A DNA stretch of 58,876 nt. Source: Candidatus Obscuribacterales bacterium (GTDB lineage: Bacteria; Cyanobacteriota; Vampirovibrionia; Obscuribacterales; Obscuribacteraceae). The notes under the pieces were generated by a model. That model searched no databases and was not told the DNA's origin. It was given only the letters and a program-made list of their open reading frames with translations. The stretch lies in assembly GCA_019745415.1 (NCBI GenBank), contig JAIETF010000049.1:1-58876 (forward strand), given 5' to 3'. A program made the translations under genes and the position numbers. This document shows positions 1 through 6,703 of this stretch, piece by piece. Positions within the stretch are counted from its first letter, which is position 1. The number at the start of each line of letters is the position of its first letter.

Positions 1-90
1 GGAGCAGCCGGTGTGACCGGCGGATTGGCAACACCCGGTTGTATCAACTGGCTCGTTGCATCTGCCCGCGATGCCGCCCTCTTCAACTAA
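1..90 (+). CDS. VirB2/TrbC-like pilin, copy 1 (3' end only)
   Basis: The window opens inside this gene. Thirty codons remain, ending in TAA, and they encode the same C-terminus as the two complete copies downstream (GAAGVTGG ... DAALFN). The DNA differs from those copies only by silent changes near the end (GATGCCGCC here, GACGCCGCT and GATGCTGCT in copies 2 and 3). The segment covers the second hydrophobic helix of the predicted pilin. It is followed by a strong intrinsic terminator, so this copy is its own transcription unit. It shows that the array has at least three members and extends upstream of the window. The assignment to the VirB2/TrbC class rests on the complete copies. Confidence 0.75.
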   Translation, partial: GAAGVTGGLATPGCINWLVASARDAALFN

Positions 91-126
91 TCTCAAATCT
101 CAAGCGCGCCACACACGCGAAGACTT

Positions 127-157
127 AAAGGGAGGCTATAAGCCTCCCTTTTGTTTT
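127..157 (+). terminator. Intrinsic terminator after pilin copy 1
   Basis: An 11-bp perfect stem (AAAGGGAGGCT paired with AGCCTCCCTTT) with an ATA loop runs directly into a T-rich tract (TTTTGTTTT). It lies 37 nt after the stop codon. Confidence 0.85.
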
Positions 158-241
158 GCACATTAGGTGATCTATTCAAAGTTCTATTGAATGGCTTTGC
201 CTTAATCCCTCAAAACCTTTCGAACCTGGCGCAATATATTT

Positions 242-265
242 TAGTAGGTCCGACAAGGTCTACTA
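242..265. promoter_or_regulatory. Short inverted repeat upstream of the lipoprotein gene
   Basis: TAGTAG at 242-247 and CTACTA at 260-265 flank a 12-nt spacer about 50 nt before the lipoprotein start. It could be an operator or a weak leader hairpin. No clear -35/-10 pair was found nearby, so the role is unknown. Confidence 0.25.
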
Positions 266-317
266 GTTATAGCTGCAAGGGGCTAAAATCAAGACTATCG
301 ATTCTAAGGAGAATGTC

Positions 318-1052
318 TTGATAAAAACTAGGATCAGGCTTTTCGATTCCATGCTGCTTGGTTTGATTGCTTTGAGCACCCTCGCGTCATTATCCGGCTG
401 TGGGGGCGGTGGCAGCTCTATAAAGACAGATGAGATTCATTCAGCACAGTTGGAGTTGCCGAAAGATCTGCCTTTTTCTCCTTTACTGAATAAAAGCGCC
501 CCTGGATTAAGGCACGATGCCTTTTATCTGGTCAAAAAGCTTGATGCAAAGGGAGTTCCTGTACAGGAGTCTTTGGCAAACCCGAAAGTGATTGGACCGC
601 AAGAAAGATTTATCACTAATGGACGCGGATTCGTAGCCTTTAGCGAGGATCCAGGATCTTTCAGCAAATACTATCTTTTCAATTTCTCAGGGCATACTTC
701 TCTGCAAGTTGATACCCAGGAGCATACATTAAAGGCGGTAACCGAAACCCCTGCTGATTCCATTTTGCTGGCCTATCAGGACGAGAAGTCTCGCAGTGCT
801 GTGCCGAAGGATAGAGTTCTGGGCTCTAGAAAGATCGGAGATTATGACTGTGAAGGATTCCTATATAAGGTAAAGGGCAAAGATGGGGTTGAGCTGACTA
901 GAGAAGATTGGTTCGCCAAAGATAAAGTCCTGCTCGTGCAGCAGAAGATCTATGGCAGCAGCGGAGGCAAAGAGATCACTCTTAGGCGCTTCAATCCTTA
1001 TTGCGAGACAACTCTTTTGCGCTTGCCCGAAGGCTTTACTTTGTTGAAGTAA
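318..1052 (+). CDS. Exported lipoprotein of unknown function
   Basis: The protein has 244 residues. The N-terminus has basic residues, a hydrophobic stretch (LLGLIALSTLASL) and a lipobox ending LSGC at about residue 28, followed by a Gly-Ser linker. This is the standard layout of a lipoprotein cut by signal peptidase II. I do not recognise a family in the rest, which looks like a soluble globular domain with two further cysteines. The start is taken as TTG because AAGGAG lies 6 nt upstream (306-311) and the next ATG falls after the charged part of the signal. It sits between pilin copies 1 and 2. The copy 1 terminator and copy 2 promoter isolate it, so it is probably transcribed alone. A role in the envelope or in pilus function is only inference from location. 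Confidence 0.8.
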   Translation: MIKTRIRLFDSMLLGLIALSTLASLSGCGGGGSSIKTDEIHSAQLELPKDLPFSPLLNKSAPGLRHDAFYLVKKLDAKGVPVQESLANPKVIGPQERFITNGRGFVAFSEDPGSFSKYYLFNFSGHTSLQVDTQEHTLKAVTETPADSILLAYQDEKSRSAVPKDRVLGSRKIGDYDCEGFLYKVKGKDGVELTREDWFAKDKVLLVQQKIYGSSGGKEITLRRFNPYCETTLLRLPEGFTLLK

Positions 1053-1103
1053 CCAGCTGGTAGTCAACTGGAATAATAAAGGATGAATTAATAAAAGAAG
1101 TGC

Positions 1104-1132
1104 TTGACTTGGAAGTGTGTGTGGGTTATTCT
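1104..1132 (+). promoter_or_regulatory. Sigma70-type promoter of pilin copy 2
   Basis: TTGACT (1104-1109) and TATTCT (1127-1132) are separated by exactly 17 nt. Pilin copy 3 has the same hexamers at the same spacing. The predicted transcript starts near 1139, which excludes the longer reading frame that begins at 1117 and supports the ATG at 1213. Confidence 0.7.
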
Positions 1133-1212
1133 GTACTCCTCGGACTTTTCCCGAGATTTTGTCCATAACCTTACTAACACTTATATTTTTGCGCATGGCG
1201 CGGAGGTTCTCT

Positions 1213-1761
1213 ATGAAAACCCTCTCTAAACTTACTATGTCTTTCTCTGCTTTGACCGTTGTAGGAGCCCTTTCTTTAGCTGCTCCTGCCTTCGCTCAAG
1301 ATGCATTCGGTTCCGGCCCCGGAGGCGGTTCTTCCAGCGCTGATGAATCCGGCGGTCACATGGGAACTCAAGCCTATCAAACCCAGACCACTGGTTCGCA
1401 GACTCAGCAGTTGAACCTCGGTCAGTCGCCCACTCTGCAGGGAGCCACCAACGGTACAATCGCTCCCCAAGGTGTAGAAGCGACAGTAGTACAGGGTGTA
1501 AACACCGCTGGTACTGTAAGGGTCAACAACTTGGCTAACTTGGAAGCCTTGCTGAACATCATCGCCAACGGTATGGAAATCCTGGGTATAGCCTGGGGCG
1601 GACCGACCATGATCATGGGCTTCATGCACATGGCAGCTGGCTCGCATGATGCCATGAAGAAAGTGCTCTTCGGAGCAGCCGGTGTGACCGGCGGATTGGC
1701 AACACCCGGTTGTATCAACTGGCTCGTTGCATCTGCCCGCGACGCCGCTCTCTTCAACTAG
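1213..1761 (+). CDS. VirB2/TrbC-like secreted pilin, copy 2
   Basis: The protein has 182 residues. It begins with a Sec signal peptide (basic start, hydrophobic core, cleavage predicted after APAFA near residue 27). A mature part follows with a Gly/Ser/Thr/Gln-rich region and then two hydrophobic segments separated by a short charged loop (SHDAMKK). Signal peptide plus two membrane helices is the architecture of VirB2/TrbC major pilins of type IV secretion, which assemble into a pilus after processing. Sequence similarity to VirB2 is weak by eye, so the family call is tentative. The start at 1213 has GGAGG at 1202-1206 and lies downstream of a well-spaced promoter. From residue 24 onward it is identical in protein to copy 3, while the signal peptide and upstream DNA differ. 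No other T4SS gene lies in the window. Confidence 0.6.
   Translation: MKTLSKLTMSFSALTVVGALSLAAPAFAQDAFGSGPGGGSSSADESGGHMGTQAYQTQTTGSQTQQLNLGQSPTLQGATNGTIAPQGVEATVVQGVNTAGTVRVNNLANLEALLNIIANGMEILGIAWGGPTMIMGFMHMAAGSHDAMKKVLFGAAGVTGGLATPGCINWLVASARDAALFN
1282..1761 (+). repeat. 480-bp near-identical pilin repeat, unit A
   Basis: This block matches 3194-3673 at an offset of 1912 nt. I saw only a few silent differences: TCC/TCG at the Ser before GGH, and DNA for Asp-Ala near the 3' end. The identity begins at the last codons of the signal peptide and stops at the stop codon. Positions 1-90 match the last 90 nt. Such sharp limits suggest gene conversion or selection on the mature region. Confidence 0.9.
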
Positions 1762-1787
1762 AAATAGCTCTCAAGCCCAATCTATGC

Positions 1788-1817
1788 AAGGGGAAGTTTC
1801 GGCTTCCCCTTTTGCTT
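1788..1817 (+). terminator. Intrinsic terminator after pilin copy 2
   Basis: AAGGGGAAG and CTTCCCCTT form a 9-bp stem with loop TTTCGG, followed by TTG and a short T-rich tail. It differs in sequence from the terminators of copies 1 and 3, so the repeat does not extend into the 3' flank. Confidence 0.8.
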
Positions 1818-1979
1818 GGTTAATCTGGGGGACTTGGAAAATTTATGGCGACATAGGTGCCAATGTATTCCTTCGTGCCTCGCCTTCGTGCTTCTTGTAC
1901 TAGGCGATGTGGTAAAAATTCTAATTTTGAGAATTGAACTTTTTCTACTGGAATTACGTCTCTATTACATAGATTGCTT

Positions 1980-2013
1980 AAAAAAAGAAATTCCCTTGAA
2001 TTTCTTTTTTTTT
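1980..2013 (+). promoter_or_regulatory. Terminator-like leader hairpin before the AbiEi-like gene
   Basis: A 14-bp perfect stem (A-run plus GAAATTC paired with GAATTTC plus T-run) has loop CCTT and ends in further Ts. The Shine-Dalgarno sequence AGAGGAC (2014-2020) begins immediately afterwards and the ATG is at 2028. The element could terminate read-through from the pilin gene, attenuate the downstream gene, or control access to its ribosome binding site. The structure is visible. The function is inference. Confidence 0.5.
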
Positions 2014-2027
2014 AGAGGACGTTTCCA

Positions 2028-2810
2028 ATGAAGAGTCAAGAAAATAAAAATCAAAAGAGAGCCTATGTGCGCGATAGGCTGGCTTATGTTCGGCGCCTCA
2101 TAAGTCAGCTTCCATTTGGGCTAATGTTCACAACTAGAGAATTGCTTCCACTGGTCGAGAAAAGAGGCCCTTTGGATTGCTATCTGAGTGCGCAGGTCAA
2201 ATCTGGAAACTTGGAGCGCTTAGCTAGGGGAGTCTTTCGTAAGCGCCATCGTTTCAATCGTTCTGTTTCTGAGGAGGCTGTTGTAGCCCTGAAAAGAAGA
2301 GTATTCGCCGGCCGAGGTCTCTCAACTTGTGTTTCTCGTGGAACTTTAGCACTCGAGAAGCAGGCATTTCAGGATGAGTTATCTTTGGCGTCTTCTCGAG
2401 AGCCTGGATTTGTTAGTTTGGCTAGTCGTTGTTCATTTGCTATTGAGCAGCTTGTGACCGCTAATAGCGTTCGTTCTTATAGTGTTCGCATTGTTAGGGC
2501 GGAAATGCCGGCTGTCGGCAATCGTAAAGCGATTCTGGGGGAGACTCAGGCTGGAAGGCTATTCCGGGACATTTGGTTAGCTGGTGAAAAAGACTCTAGT
2601 CCAGAGGATATTGAGAAAGCCTTCTATTCTTTGCCGCTGAAAGAAAGGCGAATTTTGCAGAGCTTACGGCAGTATCTCCCTCAATGGATTACAGATCAAT
2701 TGCCGTCGGTTGGTAATGAAGTTCTTGGTGTCATAGTCAAGAAAATATCATTGAAGAAACGCGGTGAATTGGATAAATACAAAGTTCCTGGTCAGCGATA
2801 CTTTATCTAG
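2028..2810 (+). CDS. Orphan AbiEi-like (DUF6088-type) winged-helix protein
   Basis: The protein has 260 residues. Residues 25-67 (LMFTTREL ... SGNLERLARGVFRK) have the shape of the AbiEi/DUF6088 N-terminal winged helix: an FT-R-L helix, a recognition helix, then a G-x-L-E-R-L-x-R-G-V-F/Y-R wing. The C-terminal half (about residues 165-225) has the GRLFRDIWL and PQWITDQL motifs that recur in a paralogue at 55609-56322. AbiEi proteins are antitoxins and autorepressors of type IV toxin-antitoxin pairs and bind inverted repeats at their own promoter. No AbiEii-type nucleotidyltransferase toxin is encoded next to it or elsewhere in the window, so it is an orphan or a plain regulator. It sits between pilin copies 2 and 3. 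The start is fixed by AGAGGAC 7 nt upstream. Third codon positions look more A/T-rich than in neighbouring housekeeping genes (not computed), which would fit acquisition. Confidence 0.65.
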   Translation: MKSQENKNQKRAYVRDRLAYVRRLISQLPFGLMFTTRELLPLVEKRGPLDCYLSAQVKSGNLERLARGVFRKRHRFNRSVSEEAVVALKRRVFAGRGLSTCVSRGTLALEKQAFQDELSLASSREPGFVSLASRCSFAIEQLVTANSVRSYSVRIVRAEMPAVGNRKAILGETQAGRLFRDIWLAGEKDSSPEDIEKAFYSLPLKERRILQSLRQYLPQWITDQLPSVGNEVLGVIVKKISLKKRGELDKYKVPGQRYFI

Positions 2811-3027
2811 TCTATGGAGTGATTTTGCCATCTCTTCCTGCCAGAAGAGTAAAGGGCTTTAGTGTATTTGGGTAAACCTTCGATTCTCTAGAAATGCTGG
2901 TTCGATAGAAGAATCCGCAAGGGCTCGAATTTGTCTAAATTAGCTGGATTGCGTAAACGCGGTTGAATTGTATTTGGGTGCTTCTAAGAACTTTTTTGAA
3001 AGTGTAGTTTAGCCAACAAAACTGCGC

Positions 3028-3056
3028 TTGACTTCATTTGCTGTAGAGCTTATTCT
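3028..3056 (+). promoter_or_regulatory. Sigma70-type promoter of pilin copy 3
   Basis: TTGACT (3028-3033), 17 nt, TATTCT (3051-3056), identical in hexamers and spacing to the copy 2 promoter. The spacer sequences differ. This is the only signal I see in the 326-nt gene-free stretch from 2811 to 3136. No clear terminator was found after the AbiEi-like gene. Confidence 0.7.
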
Positions 3057-3136
3057 CTACATGTCTCGAAGCTTTATTCGATTCGCTTTTAAACAAACTT
3101 ACTAATTCCAAATCAAGATTTCTGGAGGAGCACACT

Positions 3137-3673
3137 ATGTCTCTCAAGCCTTCACTCGCCGCCCTTGCTGTTGTAGTTGGTCTTTCTGTCTCGGCTCCTG
3201 CCTTCGCTCAAGATGCATTCGGTTCCGGCCCCGGAGGCGGTTCTTCCAGCGCTGATGAATCGGGCGGTCACATGGGAACTCAAGCCTATCAAACCCAGAC
3301 CACTGGTTCGCAGACTCAGCAGTTGAACCTCGGTCAGTCGCCCACTCTGCAGGGAGCCACCAACGGTACAATCGCTCCCCAAGGTGTAGAAGCGACAGTA
3401 GTACAGGGTGTAAACACCGCTGGTACTGTAAGGGTCAACAACTTGGCTAACTTGGAAGCCTTGCTGAACATCATCGCCAACGGTATGGAAATCCTGGGTA
3501 TAGCCTGGGGCGGACCGACCATGATCATGGGCTTCATGCACATGGCAGCTGGCTCGCATGATGCCATGAAGAAAGTGCTCTTCGGAGCAGCCGGTGTGAC
3601 CGGCGGATTGGCAACACCCGGTTGTATCAACTGGCTCGTTGCATCTGCCCGCGATGCTGCTCTCTTCAACTAA
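3137..3673 (+). CDS. VirB2/TrbC-like secreted pilin, copy 3
   Basis: The protein has 178 residues: a Sec signal peptide with cleavage after APAFA, then the same 155-residue mature protein as copy 2. The leader (MSLKPSLAALAVVVGLSVS) is different in sequence from that of copy 2 although equally functional in form. The start is supported by GGAGGAG 9 nt upstream. Two hydrophobic segments (about residues 100-135 and 144-170) and the lone cysteine in ATPGCINW are the notable features of the mature protein. The gene has its own promoter and terminator, so copies are transcribed separately and not as an operon. The likely role is major subunit of a conjugation-type or secretion-type pilus. A small secreted membrane protein of another kind is the alternative. 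Confidence 0.6.
   Translation: MSLKPSLAALAVVVGLSVSAPAFAQDAFGSGPGGGSSSADESGGHMGTQAYQTQTTGSQTQQLNLGQSPTLQGATNGTIAPQGVEATVVQGVNTAGTVRVNNLANLEALLNIIANGMEILGIAWGGPTMIMGFMHMAAGSHDAMKKVLFGAAGVTGGLATPGCINWLVASARDAALFN
3194..3673 (+). repeat. 480-bp near-identical pilin repeat, unit B
   Basis: Direct repeat of 1282-1761 with only a few silent changes; see that entry. The direct orientation and 1.9-kb spacing would allow deletion or amplification of the intervening AbiEi-like gene by homologous recombination. Confidence 0.9.
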
Positions 3674-3701
3674 AAGTTTTCCCCGCCAACGCCAGCCAGA
3701 G

Positions 3702-3732
3702 ACCTCCCGTAAGGGGGGTTTTTGGTCTTTTT
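3702..3732 (+). terminator. Intrinsic terminator after pilin copy 3
   Basis: ACCTCCC and GGGGGGT form a 7-bp stem (one G-U pair) with loop GTAA, followed by TTTT and, after GGTC, a second run of Ts. Confidence 0.75.
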
Positions 3733-4033
3733 GAACTGACTCGTCTCTTAATCGTCTCAAATACAAATGTGGTATTTGTTTTGCAAATTCTACTGTCGCT
3801 TCGACGCTATACGTTTTTGAGTAGTGTCCAGTTTGGTTTATGGATTAATCCGACGGTCTCAAGTAAGCTTAGAATCTCAACTGGGGCCGCTGAATGCATG
3901 GATGCATTTCTGTGTATTCGAGGAATTGCTCTTGGCTGATAAATAGAAGGTGTCGGATAGAGTTTAATATCTCTGGAGAGTGCTGAATATCTCTGAATAG
4001 TGCTTGAAGAAATAAGTGAAAATGAGGGAATTT
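3733..4033. other. Gene-free stretch before the ThiF-like gene
   Basis: About 300 nt with no convincing coding frame. I see no clean promoter pair, tRNA or hairpin with a T-tract. An imperfect direct repeat (TATCTCTGGAGAGTGC and TATCTCTGAATAGTGC, starting at 3968 and 3988) lies just upstream of the next gene and might be a binding site. Confidence 0.3.
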
Positions 4034-4771
4034 ATGGTTAGTGAATCCGAGACTGATTCTTCTGAACGGTTTTCGCGTTACCAGCGGCAGATGAGGTTGC
4101 CAGGCTTTGGTCTGGTTGAGCAAGGTCGTCTTTTTTCTGGTGCGGTTTTGATTCTAGGGGCATCTTTTCTCGCTCGCAGCATTGCGATATGTCTTTGCCA
4201 AAGTGGTGTCGGCCGCATAAAGATTGCATCGCAGTCATTGAATGAACTCAGTCAAGCCAGGCAGTTCATAGGGTTAGTTGAAGCACCCGATACCAAGATT
4301 TCATTTCAACTTCTATCTGATCCAATGATGCTGCAGATAGAAGAACTGACCGAGAATATTGATGTAGTGGTTGATGCCGATTCGACCTGGCAGGTTAAGT
4401 TGTTGGCTTCTGATGTTGCCTTGCGCATGAGAAAGCCGCTCATTCACAGTCATTCAACTTCTTCGCGTTGCCATGTTTATAGTGTGGTGCCTGGACGTTC
4501 CATGTGTTTGCGTTGTCTTCTCACTGAACTTGAGATGGAAGACTATCCCCGAGAAGAAGCTGGTTCGGTCAGCTCTATGCCGGCGCTTGAGAGCATCCTA
4601 GCCGGCTTTCAGACTCTTGAAGTGGTCAAGCTTCTTTCCGGTTTTGGTGTCAGTCAAGGCAATGAACTATTGCGCATCGATGGATTGAGCGGTGAGTTAG
4701 AGGTGCTGCGCGGGCTTGATCCTTCGCCCGACTGCCCGGACTGTGGAATTCCGTTTTTGATAGCAGGTTAA
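4034..4771 (+). CDS. Degenerate ThiF/MoeB-like E1 adenylyltransferase
   Basis: The protein has about 245 residues. It keeps the family opening RYQRQMRLPGFG (usually RYxRQ-LLPEIG), a Rossmann beta-alpha-beta at about residues 38-60, a VVDADST segment in the place of the catalytic VDGTDN, and two CxxC pairs (CLRC and CPDC) that would bind structural zinc. ThiF/MoeB enzymes adenylate the C-terminal Gly-Gly of a sulfur-carrier or ubiquitin-like protein. Here the glycine-rich ATP loop is GASFLA instead of GxGGLG, and the N-x-x-R-Q motif is blurred to LSQARQF, so ATP use is doubtful. It may be a pseudoenzyme or have a changed partner. No ThiS/MoaD-like gene is adjacent. The start is uncertain: ATG 4034 has AGGGA 4 nt upstream, and ATG 4022 or GTG 4016 would add four or six residues. 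The 3' end overlaps the convergent next gene by 4 nt. Confidence 0.65.
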   Translation: MVSESETDSSERFSRYQRQMRLPGFGLVEQGRLFSGAVLILGASFLARSIAICLCQSGVGRIKIASQSLNELSQARQFIGLVEAPDTKISFQLLSDPMMLQIEELTENIDVVVDADSTWQVKLLASDVALRMRKPLIHSHSTSSRCHVYSVVPGRSMCLRCLLTELEMEDYPREEAGSVSSMPALESILAGFQTLEVVKLLSGFGVSQGNELLRIDGLSGELEVLRGLDPSPDCPDCGIPFLIAG

Positions 4772-5631
4772 TTGAAATCGAGTGAATCGGGCTCTGGTGC
4801 GGAAGCTTCTCGCAGCGCAGTGATGATAGTAAGTGACTTGTCTTTGTATTTTCTCTTAATCAGGACGCAGAGTGCTTCCCATTGTCTTGCTGTTTCTCGC
4901 ACCGCCAACTCGCGAGCCGCTTTATAGTAAGTAGTGGAGCCGATTGATGCGCTACCCTCTTCTTCTGTTTCCATTGGTCTTGCCCCATCGTCGAGGCGGC
5001 TTCCATCAAGAGCTTTGTATTCTGAGTCATTAAGCCTTGACCAATCAACTAATTCGATTTGATACGGATCAAAGGGTTTATCTTTTTTGCGCTTGAGGCG
5101 CTCTGCTTCTAATTCTAGATATTTGGAGTGGCTGTAAAAATCCTGCGAGGCACGAAAGAGGGCTCCTAGATGCTTAAGGCAGCGGTAGCGGTTGCGCGGG
5201 TCGCTGTCTGCATCGCCGGCATAATTGAGAATTAGCTTTTGCTCTCTTTCAACAAAGTTGAGCGAGCTTTTCATCTTTCCGGCGCCGAAGAAAAATTGAC
5301 CGGAGCTTGGAATGGTTTCGTCGCAGCTCTTGATGATAATTGCTAAGTTAGCTTTGGAGAATCTATTACCCAGTGCTTCGCGCATGATTCCAGCGTGAAT
5401 CGAATGCCCTTGGCTGTCCTTCAGCGCAAAAGCCATGCCAGGACTGCTTGGTGTGATATAGAACAGGCAAAGCAGAGCTAACAGGCTTAACAGAGTGCGC
5501 CGGCTGAGTTGCCAGAGCGAGCCGCGCAGCGAACTAATCAGACTAAAGGCTGCTAATGGCGACCCGGGGTGATATGAATTGGTTGTTTTGTATATACGTT
5601 TTTGCAATTTAGATCTAGTTTCGCCAATCAT
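4768..5631 (-). CDS. Exported zinc-phospholipase C/HET-C-like protein
   Basis: The protein has 287 residues. A hydrophobic segment at about residues 45-68 (LLSLLALLCLFYIT) ending GMAFA suggests export or membrane anchoring after a long basic N-terminus. The following domain begins H-S-I-H-A-G-I-M-R-E-A-L and contains GALFRASQDFYSHS, which resembles the G-x-A-L-H-x-x-Q-D-F-Y-S-H-S motif of zinc-dependent phospholipase C/P1-nuclease-like and HET-C proteins. In those families histidines and aspartates bind zinc. The usual ALH histidine is replaced here by arginine (LFR), so one ligand may be missing. The C-terminal third is charged and unassigned. The start is uncertain because no good ribosome binding site precedes ATG 5631, and a shorter form starting nearer the hydrophobic stretch is possible. 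A hydrolase role in the envelope is a family-based guess. Confidence 0.55.
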   Translation of the reverse strand: MIGETRSKLQKRIYKTTNSYHPGSPLAAFSLISSLRGSLWQLSRRTLLSLLALLCLFYITPSSPGMAFALKDSQGHSIHAGIMREALGNRFSKANLAIIIKSCDETIPSSGQFFFGAGKMKSSLNFVEREQKLILNYAGDADSDPRNRYRCLKHLGALFRASQDFYSHSKYLELEAERLKRKKDKPFDPYQIELVDWSRLNDSEYKALDGSRLDDGARPMETEEEGSASIGSTTYYKAARELAVRETARQWEALCVLIKRKYKDKSLTIITALREASAPEPDSLDFN

Positions 5632-5737
5632 ATCTGCATTCTAATACCTTGGGCGACGCTTTGCTGTATCGTATACCTGCCATTCTCTTGCCAGGCTCTG
5701 GCGTCGTTCTGAAAGTCCGAGCTAGGGAGTACTCACA

Positions 5738-6703
5738 TTGACAGGCTCAATCAATCTGGTGCAAGTTCCACCGATATCTTCGCCATCACCGGCACCGTCT
5801 TCTGCACCGTCATCCGCACTGGATACAAATAGGGAGCGTCCCGAGAGCTTGACGCTGCGCTCTGATACTTTGCTAAGCAAGCTTGATTTCTTGGCATTCG
5901 ACGTGGAGACAACTGGTTTGTCGGCCATCGCTTGCCGAATCGTCGAGTTGTCCGGGGTTCGTTTCGGTCCTCGCATTCAATCGGATGGACAGTTCAGCTG
6001 TCTCATCAATCCAGGTTGTGCCATTCCTCCCGAAGTCTCTAAGATTCATGGTATTACAGACGAGATGGTCAAAGATGCACAGCCTGCAGCGCAAGTCTTG
6101 TCCGAGTTTCTGCAATTTTCAGAAGGTTTGGTCTGGATGGCTCACAATGCCGTCTTCGATGTTGAATTCGTTAAGGTGGAGTTGACCCGCAATAAGTTGC
6201 CTCTGCCTCATGTCTTGGTTTTGGATACGCTCACCTTGGCGCAGAATGTTCTGTATTATCGGGATAATGCACCTGCCAACTACAAGCTCAAAACCTTATC
6301 CGAGTTTTTTGGTTTCGCCGGCGATGAGTATCACCGTGCTCTTTCGGATAGTATTTACGTAGAGAAGCTCTTCAATTGTTTGCTTGCTGCCGGTGGTATT
6401 CACACTGTTGGCGAACTCATGGCTACCGGCGCAGTGAAGGAGTTTTCGCAATGGTTGGCTCCGGTGTGCAGAGACTCGCTGCCTTCAGCTATGCAGGCTA
6501 TCTTGCAGACACTCGAAGCTGCTATAGACAAAGAGCATGAGCTGGAAATCAAATATAAGGGAGAGTTTGTCTATAAGCGCAAGGTTAAACCGCAAGCGGT
6601 TCTTGAATCTAGGGGCAGTCTTTATTTGAGCGCACATTGTCATAAAGCAAAAGCGGAGCGAACTTTCCGTGTTGATCGAATTATTGAAGCAAGAACAATC
6701 TAA
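5738..6703 (+). CDS. DnaQ-family 3'-5' exonuclease fused to a WYL-like domain
   Basis: The protein has 321 residues. Residues 50-215 form a DEDDh exonuclease like the DNA polymerase III epsilon subunit: FDVETTGL (first Asp and Glu), HGITDEMV, HNAVFDVEF (second Asp), and YHRALSD (His and last Asp). All five catalytic positions are present. The last ~65 residues (from AIDKEHELEIKYKG to TFRVDRIIEA) match the WYL fold: an AI start, an I-x-Y-x-G strand, a P-x-x-V/L turn, the G-S-L-Y-L-S-A element, and FRVDRI. WYL domains bind ligands or nucleic acid and are common in DNA-damage and defence regulators. The Pro/Ser-rich N-terminus is a linker or tail. The start is TTG with GGGAG 9 nt upstream, and no usable ATG lies before the first motif. 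It overlaps the next gene by 35 nt, so they are probably co-transcribed. Confidence 0.75.
   Translation: MTGSINLVQVPPISSPSPAPSSAPSSALDTNRERPESLTLRSDTLLSKLDFLAFDVETTGLSAIACRIVELSGVRFGPRIQSDGQFSCLINPGCAIPPEVSKIHGITDEMVKDAQPAAQVLSEFLQFSEGLVWMAHNAVFDVEFVKVELTRNKLPLPHVLVLDTLTLAQNVLYYRDNAPANYKLKTLSEFFGFAGDEYHRALSDSIYVEKLFNCLLAAGGIHTVGELMATGAVKEFSQWLAPVCRDSLPSAMQAILQTLEAAIDKEHELEIKYKGEFVYKRKVKPQAVLESRGSLYLSAHCHKAKAERTFRVDRIIEARTI

Noticed and set aside
1276..1757. Long antisense frames over the pilin genes
   Set aside because: They recur in both copies only because the DNA is repeated. They have no ribosome binding sites and the sense strand has clear signal peptides and promoters.
1816..2031. 71-residue reading frame before the AbiEi-like gene
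   Set aside because: It starts with TTG in the copy 2 terminator tail, has no ribosome binding site, and ends across the leader hairpin and the next start codon. Composition looks random.
2028..2810. Complete AbiE toxin-antitoxin pair
   Set aside because: Neither neighbour encodes a nucleotidyltransferase-like toxin. The downstream gene is a pilin copy.
3622..3939. 105-residue frame across the end of pilin copy 3
   Set aside because: It crosses the copy 3 terminator and has no start signals.
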